Assembly: GCF_003797945.1 (NCBI RefSeq)
Contig: NZ_RKKU01000011.1
Location: forward strand, 57,867 to 121,866
DNA from: Pseudomonas neustonica
Lineage (GTDB): Bacteria > Pseudomonadota > Gammaproteobacteria > Pseudomonadales > Pseudomonadaceae
Reading direction: 5' to 3'
Length of the DNA stretch: 64,000 bases
Of the stretch, positions 30,076 to 40,513 are shown one piece after another (position 1 is the first letter of the stretch; every line of letters begins with the position of its first letter). A program made the position numbers and the translations under genes. The notes beneath the pieces are model-generated. The model did not search any database. It had not been told where the DNA came from and saw only the letters and a program-made list of their open reading frames with translations.

Positions 30076-30107
30076 TGACACATAAGCGTCGCTTGTGTAT
30101 ACGTGTC
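30076..30107. promoter_or_regulatory. Operator-like inverted repeat beside the broken WYL gene
   Basis: TGACACATAAGCG, one base, then CGCTTGTGT and GTGTCA form a nested inverted repeat with a small bulge. It lies about 30 bases ahead of the WYL pseudogene and points toward the Druantia-like genes on the other side. WYL regulators of the BrxR type bind such repeats in divergent promoters. Confidence 0.5.
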
Positions 30108-30573
30108 AACCAAGATGGCATGTTGATTTGGATTGATGCAAGGTCGACTGCTTTGCCGATGGGCCCTCGACGGTCTGGGAGCTGCAAAATCGCTTCCCCA
30201 CAGCAAGTCACGACTAAGTTACCGCCCAAGTAGCGCGCGTTCAAGAAGCGATGCGCAGGTTCCAGCATCCGCCTGAAAACTTGACCTGTAGGCATGTCCA
30301 TTATTGGTCTGTCAGGTAACGCGCCATATCATTCAACTGTGCACGCTGGGAGTGGGCAGGGACGGATCCCGCGGTCATGGATGGCCACGCTTGTTTCAGG
30401 GCCAACGGCATAAACGCGCTGACGTTAATAAGCGCTTTACCGTGCGTTGCTCGGTGGCTAAAGTGATGGCCATCACACTTTTACCGCCGGTCTCATGGAT
30501 GGGCCGTTATCTTTCGACCTCCATCCCTGTCTCCATCTGGTCGTAGTCGACAGCATAGAAGGATCTAGCTTGT
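30108..30573. other. Long leader region before druH
   Basis: About 465 bases with only a short open frame of no known family. AGAAGGA at 30557-30563 is the likely ribosome site for druH. The rest may carry the promoter. No repeat that I can support is visible. Confidence 0.4.
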
Positions 30574-33500
30574 ATGAACTCCAACGCAACGTCCGTATTC
30601 AGCTGCGCAGCTTGGCTGCGCGATTTTTTTCAGCGACGGTCGCTTGTAGGTCCAGATCAGCGTCCACTTTATGGCTATCACTGCACTGCAGAAGAGTATC
30701 GCGCTCTTGGTCAACTGCTTTCTGATCTTCCCGGCTTCGAATTGGCTAGCAAGGACTCGGCAGCATGTGCTTGCTTTGTTTTGTTTTGCTCAGAGTGGTA
30801 CCGCCATGAGTATCAGCGAGAGCATGGCTGGACGTGGGATCCTATTTGGCAGGTTCTCGGCTACTCAATCAGTGCAGGGGATCTAAGTCGCGCAGTACCC
30901 AAAGGTTTGGACGGCTACTGGAAGCGTCCGATACGAGTATATGACTCTGATCGGCGAAATTTTCTTGGATCTCTTTTTGGAGAGGGTGGGCTGCCGTTTA
31001 AGCTTCTGGCCGAGTCCGACAGCAAATTTCAGGCTCTGTTTAGTCGCATTTTGCGATCCTATGACCAAGCCCATGCGATGGGGCAAAACACCTATCAGCA
31101 GGTGGAGTTACTGGTAGCAAACGCCGGGCTACCTCAGGCGTTCCTTGAGAGTACGTCTATCGAGTTGATCGCGGGGATGGCAGACCAACTGGTTTCCTTC
31201 GCCAGCTTCTATGACCTCTACAACGAGTCGGAGCCAGTAAAAAAACTTGATGTTTCCTACCCGCAGTGGCGCGAGGTATTCCCGCTTCCGCTGGATCACT
31301 CGACCGGAACAGAACTCCTGAATGGCTTGCTAAAAAGGGTTGTGGTTGAAACAGCGAAAACCAGACGGCAGCGCGATGGATGGCAATGTATCCATTACTT
31401 GGAAGAGCCATCGGAGTGTTTGAGACTGCAGCTGTCGATGCCGGAAATCGTTTCGTTCAACCTTGCCTTTCAGCCGGCGACTACCCGGTTTGATCTCGCG
31501 TTAAGAGAAGGCGACAACGAGCTTGTGTCTTTAGGGCCGGGGTACGCAACAGTAGAGAATGGCGTTGCGCGTGTTCGTCTGCGTAGACGGAACGTAATTC
31601 TGAGGCGTAAAGACCACAGCGCCAGCTTGTCTCTTGTCGCAACAGCGGGGGGATTGGTGTTGGCCGCTGTACCTGTGCCAAACAGCATTGTCGCACTGGG
31701 AGATGTGCCGGTTGGATTTGAGCGTGTCAATGATCGCTGGCAGCTGTGCGGCCAGGCTTCTTTTTCCTCCCATTCGGAAACGGTTCTGCTCGTAATACCG
31801 AAGAGCGCGACTTGTGAGTGTGTTGACGACAGTGCTCTGCCCGAAGCTCGTCCAGAAGTTTTATCCCTTCGTTCATTTATCCTGCGGGGGAGGGCAGAGA
31901 TCCGGGTTATGTGTGATGAGGTGTTTCGGATACGCACGGGATGCAATCATGACTCCACCGCACGCCCCGAACTGGTTGGCGTTTCCCTCGATTGGCCCAC
32001 CAAGCCCCAAAGTACCTTCCTTGGTATGCCGCGTGTCTATTGGCCGCAGACTGAAGGGCAGGCACTGGATATGAAAGGGGACCTGTTTGTTGCCGGTCGG
32101 CGTATAACGGAGTGCTTAGCGCCAGAGCTCCTGGGTGTCCAGTATCTGTCCGTACGGAATAAAAACGGAGACACGCTTTTGCGGCGGCGGCTTGGGGTGC
32201 TGCCATCGGATTTTCGCATTGAATTGAGACGAGGAGATCAGCCAGACAAAGGCAGTGTTCTCGTTTATACCGCGCACAACTGCCTGAGCTCTATCGAAGC
32301 GCCAGGTGTCCTTGCTCACAAGATCAAACATGCGGATCACATCGAGTTTCAGCTGGACGCGCAAGGTATGCCACCTGCGAAGCTGGAGCTGACAATCACT
32401 CCTAACCTCCTTGGTGACGAAATTACGGTAGAGGTGCCGTTCCCGTCCTCTGGCTGCCTGGCATTTTCCGCTGACGGTACTCCTCTGAAGCGAGAGATCT
32501 CGATAGATGAATTGCTTGGTACACGCGTGTTTCTCTTCGGAAAGCCAGGGGCGCCCACTCGATTTGAGTTGGAGCTGAGTCTGCGTGGCAGCATTGCAAA
32601 CTCAGCCCGCTACCATTGGCGCTACGTTGCTCGAGAGAAGCCCGTTGAAGTGAGCTTGTTCAGTATTCGAGGCAAGGTTATGGATCTTTTTTCGTTGCAG
32701 TCCGGGATTGATCAAGTTGTTGAGTTGAGGGTGTTCGGCGGAGGACATGAAGCATCCTATCGTATTCGTAAGTATGAAACTGAGGTCTTTCTGGACTCTG
32801 ACCGTAATCTGCTCTCTGCATCCAACTTGCGTGCCGCAACTTACCCGGTTCCAGAGTTAATGCTGCTGCATGAACCTGCGCGTAAAACCTGTTCTTTATC
32901 ATCTAGATTGAGCGAAGGGGTTGCTACCGGGGAATACGAGTTACCCGCGCTGGTCGCCAAGGAGGGCCCTTGGCTGGTAGTGCCGAATAAAGCTTCAAGC
33001 GTGACTTTCAGGCCACTTTTTTTGGCTGGCAACGCGGCCTCAACTTCGCAGGAAGAAGTCATCCACAGCCTGCAAAAGGCTGTCCTTGCGTTCGACCCTA
33101 AGGCAGAGGTAAGTGCATTCTTGCCGGTTTTCGACTCGATGGCAGTCAATCCAATACACAGTGGTTGGCAGTTTCTGCGCACACTATACGACCAGTTTGG
33201 ATATCTGCCACTTGGTACCTTTGAAGTATGGAAGGCCCTTGTCGCTCATCCCTGTGGTCTCGCGATGGCTCTTTTCAAGTTCGAAATGGACCCAATCTTT
33301 ATCGGACGTATTGAAACCGAGTTCCCGTTCCTGTGGGAGTGCTTTCCAATCCGGCACCTGCATCGTGCTGGTCAGCGTTTTGGTGCATTTCTCAAGGTTA
33401 AAGGCCTTCCGGAGCAGGCTGTCTCGGCTGTGCTGGAACGGATGGCGAAGAAACTGGGGGAGGCGGTACCAGCCTTTGGCGAAAACATTCAACGTTATTT

Positions 33501-33894
33501 GGCCAGTCAGCCGCTAGGCCAGGATGCGCAATTGGATCTGCCTATGTTGCAGGTGCTTGTCAGGGCGCACTGGTATCAGGAGCTTCTGCATGACCGCGCT
33601 GATGCGGAATGGCCTGACTTCAGTGGAAGTGAACTGCAGCGTTGGTGTGCGGCTCAGGACGAGTGCGTTGTCAACTTTGAGCCAGAAATGAGCTACAGAA
33701 ATGCCGTTGTATATCTGCCTGTTTTTCTTGCAGCGGTAGCGAGCGGCAAGGCCCAGGTATCTGACGTTTTCGGCGATGGCGCCAACACGATCTTCTTCTT
33801 GCGGCAGATTCGTGACCTTGACTCTCGTTGGTTCAGCTCGCTGTATCAAATCTCATTGCTGCGCAATTTGTTGAGTTCTGATAAGGATCTGTAA
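30574..33894 (+). CDS. druH: Druantia type III protein DruH-like
   Basis: 1106 residues, with no enzymatic motif that I can name. Beta-rich segments fill the middle (residues about 280 to 800) and the last 300 residues are helical. It has no signal peptide or membrane helix. The identification comes from size and partnership: it lies 4 bases before a 2117-residue DruE-type helicase, the two-gene layout defined as Druantia type III. It is expected to work with DruE in blocking phage DNA. A good AGAAGGA precedes the ATG. Sequence similarity to a known DruH could not be checked here. Confidence 0.75.
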   Translation: MNSNATSVFSCAAWLRDFFQRRSLVGPDQRPLYGYHCTAEEYRALGQLLSDLPGFELASKDSAACACFVLFCSEWYRHEYQREHGWTWDPIWQVLGYSISAGDLSRAVPKGLDGYWKRPIRVYDSDRRNFLGSLFGEGGLPFKLLAESDSKFQALFSRILRSYDQAHAMGQNTYQQVELLVANAGLPQAFLESTSIELIAGMADQLVSFASFYDLYNESEPVKKLDVSYPQWREVFPLPLDHSTGTELLNGLLKRVVVETAKTRRQRDGWQCIHYLEEPSECLRLQLSMPEIVSFNLAFQPATTRFDLALREGDNELVSLGPGYATVENGVARVRLRRRNVILRRKDHSASLSLVATAGGLVLAAVPVPNSIVALGDVPVGFERVNDRWQLCGQASFSSHSETVLLVIPKSATCECVDDSALPEARPEVLSLRSFILRGRAEIRVMCDEVFRIRTGCNHDSTARPELVGVSLDWPTKPQSTFLGMPRVYWPQTEGQALDMKGDLFVAGRRITECLAPELLGVQYLSVRNKNGDTLLRRRLGVLPSDFRIELRRGDQPDKGSVLVYTAHNCLSSIEAPGVLAHKIKHADHIEFQLDAQGMPPAKLELTITPNLLGDEITVEVPFPSSGCLAFSADGTPLKREISIDELLGTRVFLFGKPGAPTRFELELSLRGSIANSARYHWRYVAREKPVEVSLFSIRGKVMDLFSLQSGIDQVVELRVFGGGHEASYRIRKYETEVFLDSDRNLLSASNLRAATYPVPELMLLHEPARKTCSLSSRLSEGVATGEYELPALVAKEGPWLVVPNKASSVTFRPLFLAGNAASTSQEEVIHSLQKAVLAFDPKAEVSAFLPVFDSMAVNPIHSGWQFLRTLYDQFGYLPLGTFEVWKALVAHPCGLAMALFKFEMDPIFIGRIETEFPFLWECFPIRHLHRAGQRFGAFLKVKGLPEQAVSAVLERMAKKLGEAVPAFGENIQRYLASQPLGQDAQLDLPMLQVLVRAHWYQELLHDRADAEWPDFSGSELQRWCAAQDECVVNFEPEMSYRNAVVYLPVFLAAVASGKAQVSDVFGDGANTIFFLRQIRDLDSRWFSSLYQISLLRNLLSSDKDL

Positions 33895-33898
33895 GGAT

Positions 33899-36800
33899 AT
33901 GACCTCCTATTTTTCTGAGCTGGTAGACCAGACGCTGTCCCGTACAACCGAGTCGACGCTGAGTATGCTGAGCATCGCACACCCTGGTTTACGCAAGCAT
34001 TTGACGAGCATCATGAGCGGCGAACCAGGTTCTGAGGGCGCATTCCTGGCACCACCTCTATTTGAGCAGACCTTTGGCTGGCAGGAATCAGCTTTTACAA
34101 TGCAAGAACTGACGGGCGATCAAGGGTTGCTCAGTCCCGAGTTGGTTGCGTCGTTGGATGCCAAGAGCAATGGTCGCTATCGATTTGCTGCAAGCTGGAA
34201 GCCCTTTTCTCATCAGCTTGCTAGCTGGCAGGCGTTGCTGGAAAAGCGTCGTTCAGTTGTAGTTACCAGCGGTACTGGGTCGGGCAAAACCGAGTGTTTC
34301 ATGGTGCCTGTGCTGGAGGATTTGTACCGGGAGTTGGCGGCCGGTGATGGGCAACCACTCAATGGCGTGCGCGCATTGTTTCTCTACCCGTTGAATGCCC
34401 TGATCAACTCCCAGCGTGAGCGTCTAGATGCATGGACGCGATCCTTTGATGATGGTATTCGCTACTGCCTTTACAACGGCAATACCCCTGAGCTGCATGC
34501 AAAGGTAAAGACAGAGCAAAAAGGGAAGCCGAACGAGGTGCTCTCGCGTGAGCTGATGCGCGACAAACCAGCGCCTATCCTGGTAACCAATGGCACCATG
34601 CTTGAATACATGATGGTGCGACAGATTGATGCTCCCATCGTACAAATTTCCAAAAAGCAAAAATCTCTGCGCTGGATTGTGCTGGACGAGGCTCACTCCT
34701 ACGTAGGTTCACAGGCAGCGGAGCTGGCACTTCAGTTACGTCGAGTTATGACTGCTTTTGGAGTGTCGCCGAGCGAAGTTCGTTTTGTCGCCACATCTGC
34801 GACCCTTGCCGGGGACGACGCTGTTGCTCAGTTAAAGCAGTTTCTGGCTGACTTGTCTGGTGTTCCGATAGAAAATATCGACGTGCTCGGTGGCAGCAGG
34901 GTTATCCCCACACTCCCACCTAGTAAAGAAACGTCGGTTGCGCTGGACGCCTTGTTGCAGATGGCTCCACCGAATAACGCAGAACCTGATGTAAACCCCC
35001 AGCGGTTTGAGGCGCTAGTTCACGCGCCGGAAGCACGCCGTATCCGCGACATGCTTGTGCAATCGCCCAAGCCTTTGGGTGTTGCAGATATTGCTGCCCG
35101 CATGTCCCGTGAGTTCGGTGATACCTTTGATCAACGGCGTGCCCTGCAGTGGCTGGATATGTGTTCTGGCACGCGGCCAACGTCAGATGCTCCTGCCTTC
35201 TTGCAGCTCAGAGCGCATTTTTTTCAACGAGTGACGCATGGGTTATGGGCCTGCTTCGATAGAGACTGTTCCGCTAAGAAGGGCACGGCGCTAGAAGAGG
35301 GTTGGCCGCTTGGGAATGTGTATGCAGACCAGCGGTCACAGTGCAATTGCGGTAGTCCGGTTTTCGAACTCACATTTTGTCGTGAATGTAACGAACCGCA
35401 CCTGCTGGGCCTGGATCGGCACGGGCGTCTGAACCAGTGGGAACGATCAGCCGGTGATGAGTTCTCGCTGTTGTCCGAGAGTGCATTTGACGAAGACTCT
35501 GCTTCGGCAGACAACTCCGGCGCGCTCAAAGTCGGCTACACGCCGATAGTCATGTCGGCGCTTACCGACACGACCGATGGTTATATTTCGGTTGAGTTGG
35601 ACAAAATTCACGGCACCTTCTTTTCTTCCTCCTTAAGCAAAGTCGAGCTTTCAATTAACGACGCGGTGGATCTTTGCTGCGCCAATCCTGAGTGCCAATA
35701 CAGCGGCTTTGCAGGTGGACTGCCATTTAGGCGGGCTATGCTGGGTGCGCCTTTCTACGTCTCTCAGGCAGTGCCTACCGTGCTGGAGTATTGCCCGGAT
35801 TTTGAAAGTGACGGAGGGGCCAACCAATATGGGAGCCAGTCTCTGCCTGGGCGTGGTCGCCGGCTGATTACCTTCACTGACAGCCGGCAGGGTACTGCCC
35901 GTATGGCTGTCCGCATGCAGCAGGAGGCTGAGCGCAGTCGGCTGCGCGGACTGGTTGTCGAGATTTTGCAATGGCATCAAGCTGCTAAGGCTAGTTCAAA
36001 TGCTGCGAGTGCGAATGTTCCACCAGATGTGCTGCGTCGCCTCATTGCCAAATTCGAGGATGACATCAAGCTCTATCAAGAGGTTGGGTTGCGGGAGGAC
36101 GAGCAAAAAGCCAGGCAGGAGCTGGAGCGGCTGACGGCCCAGTTGGCAGATCCTCAAAGTGGCCAGCCCAAGGTTAGTCTGGTCTCTCTGGACTGGAGCA
36201 CCATGGTGGAGGAGTTGAAGCATAAGTCCGACCTGAAGGACTCCATACTCCTTTACAATAAGTATCAAAAGCCAGAGATCTTTAGCGATAAGGACGGCCC
36301 GCACAAGCTGGCAGACATGCTGCTATTCAGAGAGTTCATGCGGCGTCCAAAGCGTCAGAACAGCTTGGAAACCTTGGGCTTGGTGAAACTAACTTACAGA
36401 GGTCTTGATGAGTCAAGACCGCTGCCTGCGCAATGGGAGCAGCGTGGCCTCTCTGCTCAAGATTGGCACGACTTTCTGAAGGTTGCTCTGGACTTCCACG
36501 TCCGGGAGAACAGCTACATTTCTGTGGAAGCAAGCTGGCTTAACTGGATAGGCAGTCGCTTTTCATCGAAGGTTTTGCGTCAACCGGACTCGACGGAATG
36601 GGATGAAGCTCGAGTAAAACGTTGGCCGCAAATTCGTGAAGGAAGGCATGACCAGCGTCTGATCAAGCTTCTTCTGTTAGGTGCGGGGCTGAGTCCATCC
36701 AACCCGGTGGACGTTGCCCTAGTCAACGCATGGTTGAAGGCTGCGTGGCTTGAGCTAAGCCGCCCCGGCGGGCCTTTCAAATCAGATGGTAACCGTCACT

Positions 36801-39800
36801 ATCTACCCAGAGAGCATATTGGTTTTTCCCTGGTAGACCGGGCATATGTGTGTCCTGTTTCCAATAAGTTGCTTGATACCACGTTCAGAGGCCTGACCCC
36901 TTATTTGCCTGCTCGTGTGGACTTCTCGAAGCTGAGTGAGGCCCGTCGGGCGTCGTTCCACGCATCAAAGATCGAGATGCCCAAGGTCTGGAAGTTTGAC
37001 CGGTCTCAAGACGATTACCTCCCAGGACTGCAGAAAACGCGGGCTGCTGTGAATGACGACCCAGCGATCAAGGTGCTACGTGAGCGAAATCTCTGGACGG
37101 ATATTAGTGACCGCACCGTAGAAGGCGGATTCTACTACCGCACGGCCGAGCACTCTGCCCAACAGGCTGCAGAGCGCTTGGAAAAGTATGAAGACATGTT
37201 CAAGAAAGGGCAGATCAATGTCTTGAACTGCTCCACTACCATGGAGATGGGTGTCGACATCGGCGGTATTTCTGCTGTTGTGATGAACAACGTGCCACCG
37301 CATCCAGCAAATTATCTTCAGCGTGCTGGTCGCGCTGGACGAGGCAAAGAATCCAGGGCGTTGTCTTACACGCTCTGCAAAAACAACCCGCATGATCAGC
37401 AGGTGTTTACCAATCCATCTTGGCCCTTCGAAACTAAAATCCCTGCGCCCGCAGTAGCTTTGAATTCCGAACGGCTGGTCCAGCGGCATGTGAACTCGTT
37501 GCTGCTGGCAACCTTTTGGCATGAGATGGTTGGCACGACACAAACCGAACGCACTAATCTCAACACCGAGTGGTTCTTTAGTGAAGACGCGGGCCAGTCT
37601 CAATGTGCACGTTTTATCGACTGGCTGGGCGTGGCGGTATCCAATGCTGATGATGCGTTGGGGGCACTAGTAAAAGGAACTGCATTGAATGGCGTTTCGG
37701 CGGATCAGCTTCGTCGTACAACGGCTGAAGCCATCAAAACGCTTCAGGCCCGCTGGCTGGACGAGTATCGCTACCTGGTCGGGGAAGAGCTACAGGCCAA
37801 ACCGGACAGCCCTTACCAGAAGCGCCTGAGGATGGAGAAAAACAGGCATTGCAAAGAGTATCTGTTGCGCGACCTGGCCGCTCGAACCTTCTTGCCGGGA
37901 TACGGGTTCCCGACGGATGTTGTTAATTTCGACAACTTTACAGTTGAGGATTATTTCCGTAGCAAGCAGAGTGACTCCAGCTCAAAACGAGACCGTGAGG
38001 ACAATGTGGCCCGCTACAAGGGGCTGCCTTCTCGCAACCTCTCTATCGCGATCCGTGAGTATGCGCCAGGTGCCGACATTGTGCTCGATGGGCGTGTGTT
38101 CCGTTCCGCTGGCGTTTCGCTTCATTGGCACAACATCAACGCCGACACCAACGAGGCACAAAAGCTGAATATGGCCTGGCGCTGTGACGCGTGCGGTAGC
38201 CTGGGATACGAAGAAGGGCTGGTAAAGGGCGATGCGTTAATTTGTACGAACCGCAAGTGTGGAGCGACCATTAAAGCAAGCAATACTCGTAAAGTCCTCG
38301 AGCCTGCAGGGTTCGTCACAGACGCTTATGTGAATGCTACCAATGACATCGAGCATCAGCGCTATATCCCGGTTGAGCCGTCCTGGATCTTTGTTGATGC
38401 GGCGAGTGTGCCGCTGCCAAACCCTGCGCTTGGAAGTATGGCCTATGGAGTGAATGGTCGGGTTTTCAATCACAGTTTGGGTGCCACGGGCGCAGGTTAT
38501 GCACTTTGCATGAGCTGTGGGCGCGCCGAGTCCATGTTGGCGCATGACCAGTTTCCGCCTTCATTGTCTCCGTCGTCGGATCACGTTTCCCCGCGCCCGA
38601 CCAAAGAGGACAAAGACGACAACAACAAGAGGATGCCTTGCCCGGGCGCCGGCAGTTTGCTCGCCAATGTGACGCTGGGGGCGACAACCTACACCGACGT
38701 ATTTGAAGTCCTGCTGCGTCACCCGGTTACTGGCGAGTATCTACCTGATTCCGAATTGGGGCGTACTGTCGGGATCACTCTCTCCATTGCCTTGCGTAAT
38801 TCGCTCGCTAGCATTTTGGGTATATCTGCATCAGAGCTAGGTTATTCCACGCGGCCGGCACGGTTGGAATCCGGTGATGCTGCACTCGTTATTCAGCTGT
38901 ATGACGTGATCAGCGGTGGCGCAGGATTCGCGACCAGTGCTCCGTTGCATGTAGAGCAACTAATGAAGGGGATGGTTGAACGGCTCCGGTGTTCGAGTTG
39001 CCAGCACGGCTGCAGCGACTGTCTGTTGGACTCACACACGCGGCATGATCACGACAAGATTGATCGTCAGTCGGCCCTGGAGTGGTTGGGTGATGAGTTC
39101 GGACATCATGTCGGGCTAGCGCAAGAGGACAAGCTATCCCTTGAGGACGCCCGTTACGCTCCCGGTAATATTGAGCAGGTGCTGCGGCGTTGCATCAATG
39201 AGGGCGCCAGCGGAATAGTGCTCTGGGCGAGCGGAGAGTCATGTGACTGGGATATGTTGGCACCTCAGTTTAGCCGTGCTCTTTACAACTACCTGCTTTC
39301 CGATGAGTTGGATGTGACCCTTGTGATTCCGCGTGGCGAGCACAGCGACGAGGTCCTTCAAGATCTTCGCCGACTCAAGTCGATCGGCATCAACATTTGT
39401 CACTACGTGGCGGACACTTCAGTCCATGTGGTTGGTCAGATCGTGCATAGCAGCGGAGTGGCAACCATCGCTACCCGATCATCGCAATCGACCCTGCCGG
39501 GTAGTGGCTGGCATCAAGGTGCGGATCTGGTTGTGGTTTCTCGGCTCCAGCCTTTAGCCGACTTGGTGCCCGCGGAGTTGGGTACGGCGTCGCCAGACAG
39601 TGCCCCTCATGCCCCGACCCTGGATATTGAGATCTTTGATCAGCTCAATGGGCCTGCCAGCGGATTTGGTGAACGCTTTTGGTCGCTGATCGCAGCGGGT
39701 AACCCGACGATTGAGGCTTTGCTGAAGTCAGGGATAGTAGCGTCGCTTTCATATAGTGATCGTTACTTCCAGAACCCACCATCTGTGAGCTTGCTTGGCT

Positions 39801-40252
39801 CCATTCTGGGATTCTTCAAGGATCGCCTTGCTAGTGACGCTGACGTGCATGTGCAAACACTATTCAAGCAGCCGCGTGGGGAAAGCCGAAGAGTTTTTGA
39901 CGACTGGCCTAGTATTGATGACTTTGAGGAGTTCGGACGCATGTGGCTGTCGGTAAAAACCGGAGCAAAAGTCCAGCTCGATATTCAGGCCTCCAATCGC
40001 GACGTGCCCCACCATCGCAAACTGCTCGTTGAGTTTACAGACGGGCAGCGGTTGAAAGTGCGGTTTGACCAGGGAATGGGCTACTGGCAACTTCGCTACG
40101 CTTCGTCGAGAGAGGTTGGGTTCGACTTTGCCGAACCTGTTGGTGACCAGTTGATGCTCATGGCAGAGCGGTTCCAGAAGGCTAAGGTCATCAACGCGGA
40201 GCAGAAATGGGCTACAGATGTGTTGGTCGAATTGCGCGATGCAGACACCTGA
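33899..40252 (+). CDS. druE: Druantia helicase DruE-like (DEAD/DEAH box, DUF1998)
   Basis: 2117-residue superfamily 2 helicase. Walker A SGTGSGKT is near residues 124-131, DEAH starts at D263 and motif VI QRAGRAGRG is near residue 1141. Two cysteine clusters around residue 450-500 (CDRDC..., CNCG...CREC) look like zinc ribbons. A DUF1998-type zinc site, C1698-x2-C1701-x3-C1705-x2-C1708, lies in the C-terminal third. About 400 further residues follow without a clear motif. This domain order is that of DruE, the core of all Druantia systems. It overlaps none of its neighbours but is 4 bases from druH, so one transcript is likely. Confidence 0.87.
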   Translation: MTSYFSELVDQTLSRTTESTLSMLSIAHPGLRKHLTSIMSGEPGSEGAFLAPPLFEQTFGWQESAFTMQELTGDQGLLSPELVASLDAKSNGRYRFAASWKPFSHQLASWQALLEKRRSVVVTSGTGSGKTECFMVPVLEDLYRELAAGDGQPLNGVRALFLYPLNALINSQRERLDAWTRSFDDGIRYCLYNGNTPELHAKVKTEQKGKPNEVLSRELMRDKPAPILVTNGTMLEYMMVRQIDAPIVQISKKQKSLRWIVLDEAHSYVGSQAAELALQLRRVMTAFGVSPSEVRFVATSATLAGDDAVAQLKQFLADLSGVPIENIDVLGGSRVIPTLPPSKETSVALDALLQMAPPNNAEPDVNPQRFEALVHAPEARRIRDMLVQSPKPLGVADIAARMSREFGDTFDQRRALQWLDMCSGTRPTSDAPAFLQLRAHFFQRVTHGLWACFDRDCSAKKGTALEEGWPLGNVYADQRSQCNCGSPVFELTFCRECNEPHLLGLDRHGRLNQWERSAGDEFSLLSESAFDEDSASADNSGALKVGYTPIVMSALTDTTDGYISVELDKIHGTFFSSSLSKVELSINDAVDLCCANPECQYSGFAGGLPFRRAMLGAPFYVSQAVPTVLEYCPDFESDGGANQYGSQSLPGRGRRLITFTDSRQGTARMAVRMQQEAERSRLRGLVVEILQWHQAAKASSNAASANVPPDVLRRLIAKFEDDIKLYQEVGLREDEQKARQELERLTAQLADPQSGQPKVSLVSLDWSTMVEELKHKSDLKDSILLYNKYQKPEIFSDKDGPHKLADMLLFREFMRRPKRQNSLETLGLVKLTYRGLDESRPLPAQWEQRGLSAQDWHDFLKVALDFHVRENSYISVEASWLNWIGSRFSSKVLRQPDSTEWDEARVKRWPQIREGRHDQRLIKLLLLGAGLSPSNPVDVALVNAWLKAAWLELSRPGGPFKSDGNRHYLPREHIGFSLVDRAYVCPVSNKLLDTTFRGLTPYLPARVDFSKLSEARRASFHASKIEMPKVWKFDRSQDDYLPGLQKTRAAVNDDPAIKVLRERNLWTDISDRTVEGGFYYRTAEHSAQQAAERLEKYEDMFKKGQINVLNCSTTMEMGVDIGGISAVVMNNVPPHPANYLQRAGRAGRGKESRALSYTLCKNNPHDQQVFTNPSWPFETKIPAPAVALNSERLVQRHVNSLLLATFWHEMVGTTQTERTNLNTEWFFSEDAGQSQCARFIDWLGVAVSNADDALGALVKGTALNGVSADQLRRTTAEAIKTLQARWLDEYRYLVGEELQAKPDSPYQKRLRMEKNRHCKEYLLRDLAARTFLPGYGFPTDVVNFDNFTVEDYFRSKQSDSSSKRDREDNVARYKGLPSRNLSIAIREYAPGADIVLDGRVFRSAGVSLHWHNINADTNEAQKLNMAWRCDACGSLGYEEGLVKGDALICTNRKCGATIKASNTRKVLEPAGFVTDAYVNATNDIEHQRYIPVEPSWIFVDAASVPLPNPALGSMAYGVNGRVFNHSLGATGAGYALCMSCGRAESMLAHDQFPPSLSPSSDHVSPRPTKEDKDDNNKRMPCPGAGSLLANVTLGATTYTDVFEVLLRHPVTGEYLPDSELGRTVGITLSIALRNSLASILGISASELGYSTRPARLESGDAALVIQLYDVISGGAGFATSAPLHVEQLMKGMVERLRCSSCQHGCSDCLLDSHTRHDHDKIDRQSALEWLGDEFGHHVGLAQEDKLSLEDARYAPGNIEQVLRRCINEGASGIVLWASGESCDWDMLAPQFSRALYNYLLSDELDVTLVIPRGEHSDEVLQDLRRLKSIGINICHYVADTSVHVVGQIVHSSGVATIATRSSQSTLPGSGWHQGADLVVVSRLQPLADLVPAELGTASPDSAPHAPTLDIEIFDQLNGPASGFGERFWSLIAAGNPTIEALLKSGIVASLSYSDRYFQNPPSVSLLGSILGFFKDRLASDADVHVQTLFKQPRGESRRVFDDWPSIDDFEEFGRMWLSVKTGAKVQLDIQASNRDVPHHRKLLVEFTDGQRLKVRFDQGMGYWQLRYASSREVGFDFAEPVGDQLMLMAERFQKAKVINAEQKWATDVLVELRDADT

Positions 40253-40263
40253 TCATGCAAAAC

Positions 40264-40293
40264 GACGATGGCGGAGCCAGCCCTCCCATCGTC
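40264..40293 (+). terminator. Hairpin after druE
   Basis: GACGATGG and CCATCGTC pair exactly around a 14-base loop, 12 bases after the stop codon. There is no strong T-run, so it is only a possible terminator between Druantia and the second restriction operon. Confidence 0.35.
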
Positions 40294-40513
40294 ATAGGGC
40301 GATCTGCGTCGCTGAAACATCGCCAGGACCAGCAAAGACTGCCTATTTGCTTGAGGAGGCAGCCAGCGGCGACTTAATATGTCGGAACTCTGGTAAGTAG
40401 CAGTGCTTGCCAACACGGGCTTCATGAAAAAGGGGAGTGAGGCCCGCCCTCCACGAATCACTCTTTTCGAGCCGCTGACTGTCGGTCGGCGGCTTGAGTC
40501 ACCAGGAAGTAAC

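Noticed and set aside
30304..30546. Plus-strand open frame of 80 codons in the druH leader
   Set aside because: No good start signal and no recognisable protein features.
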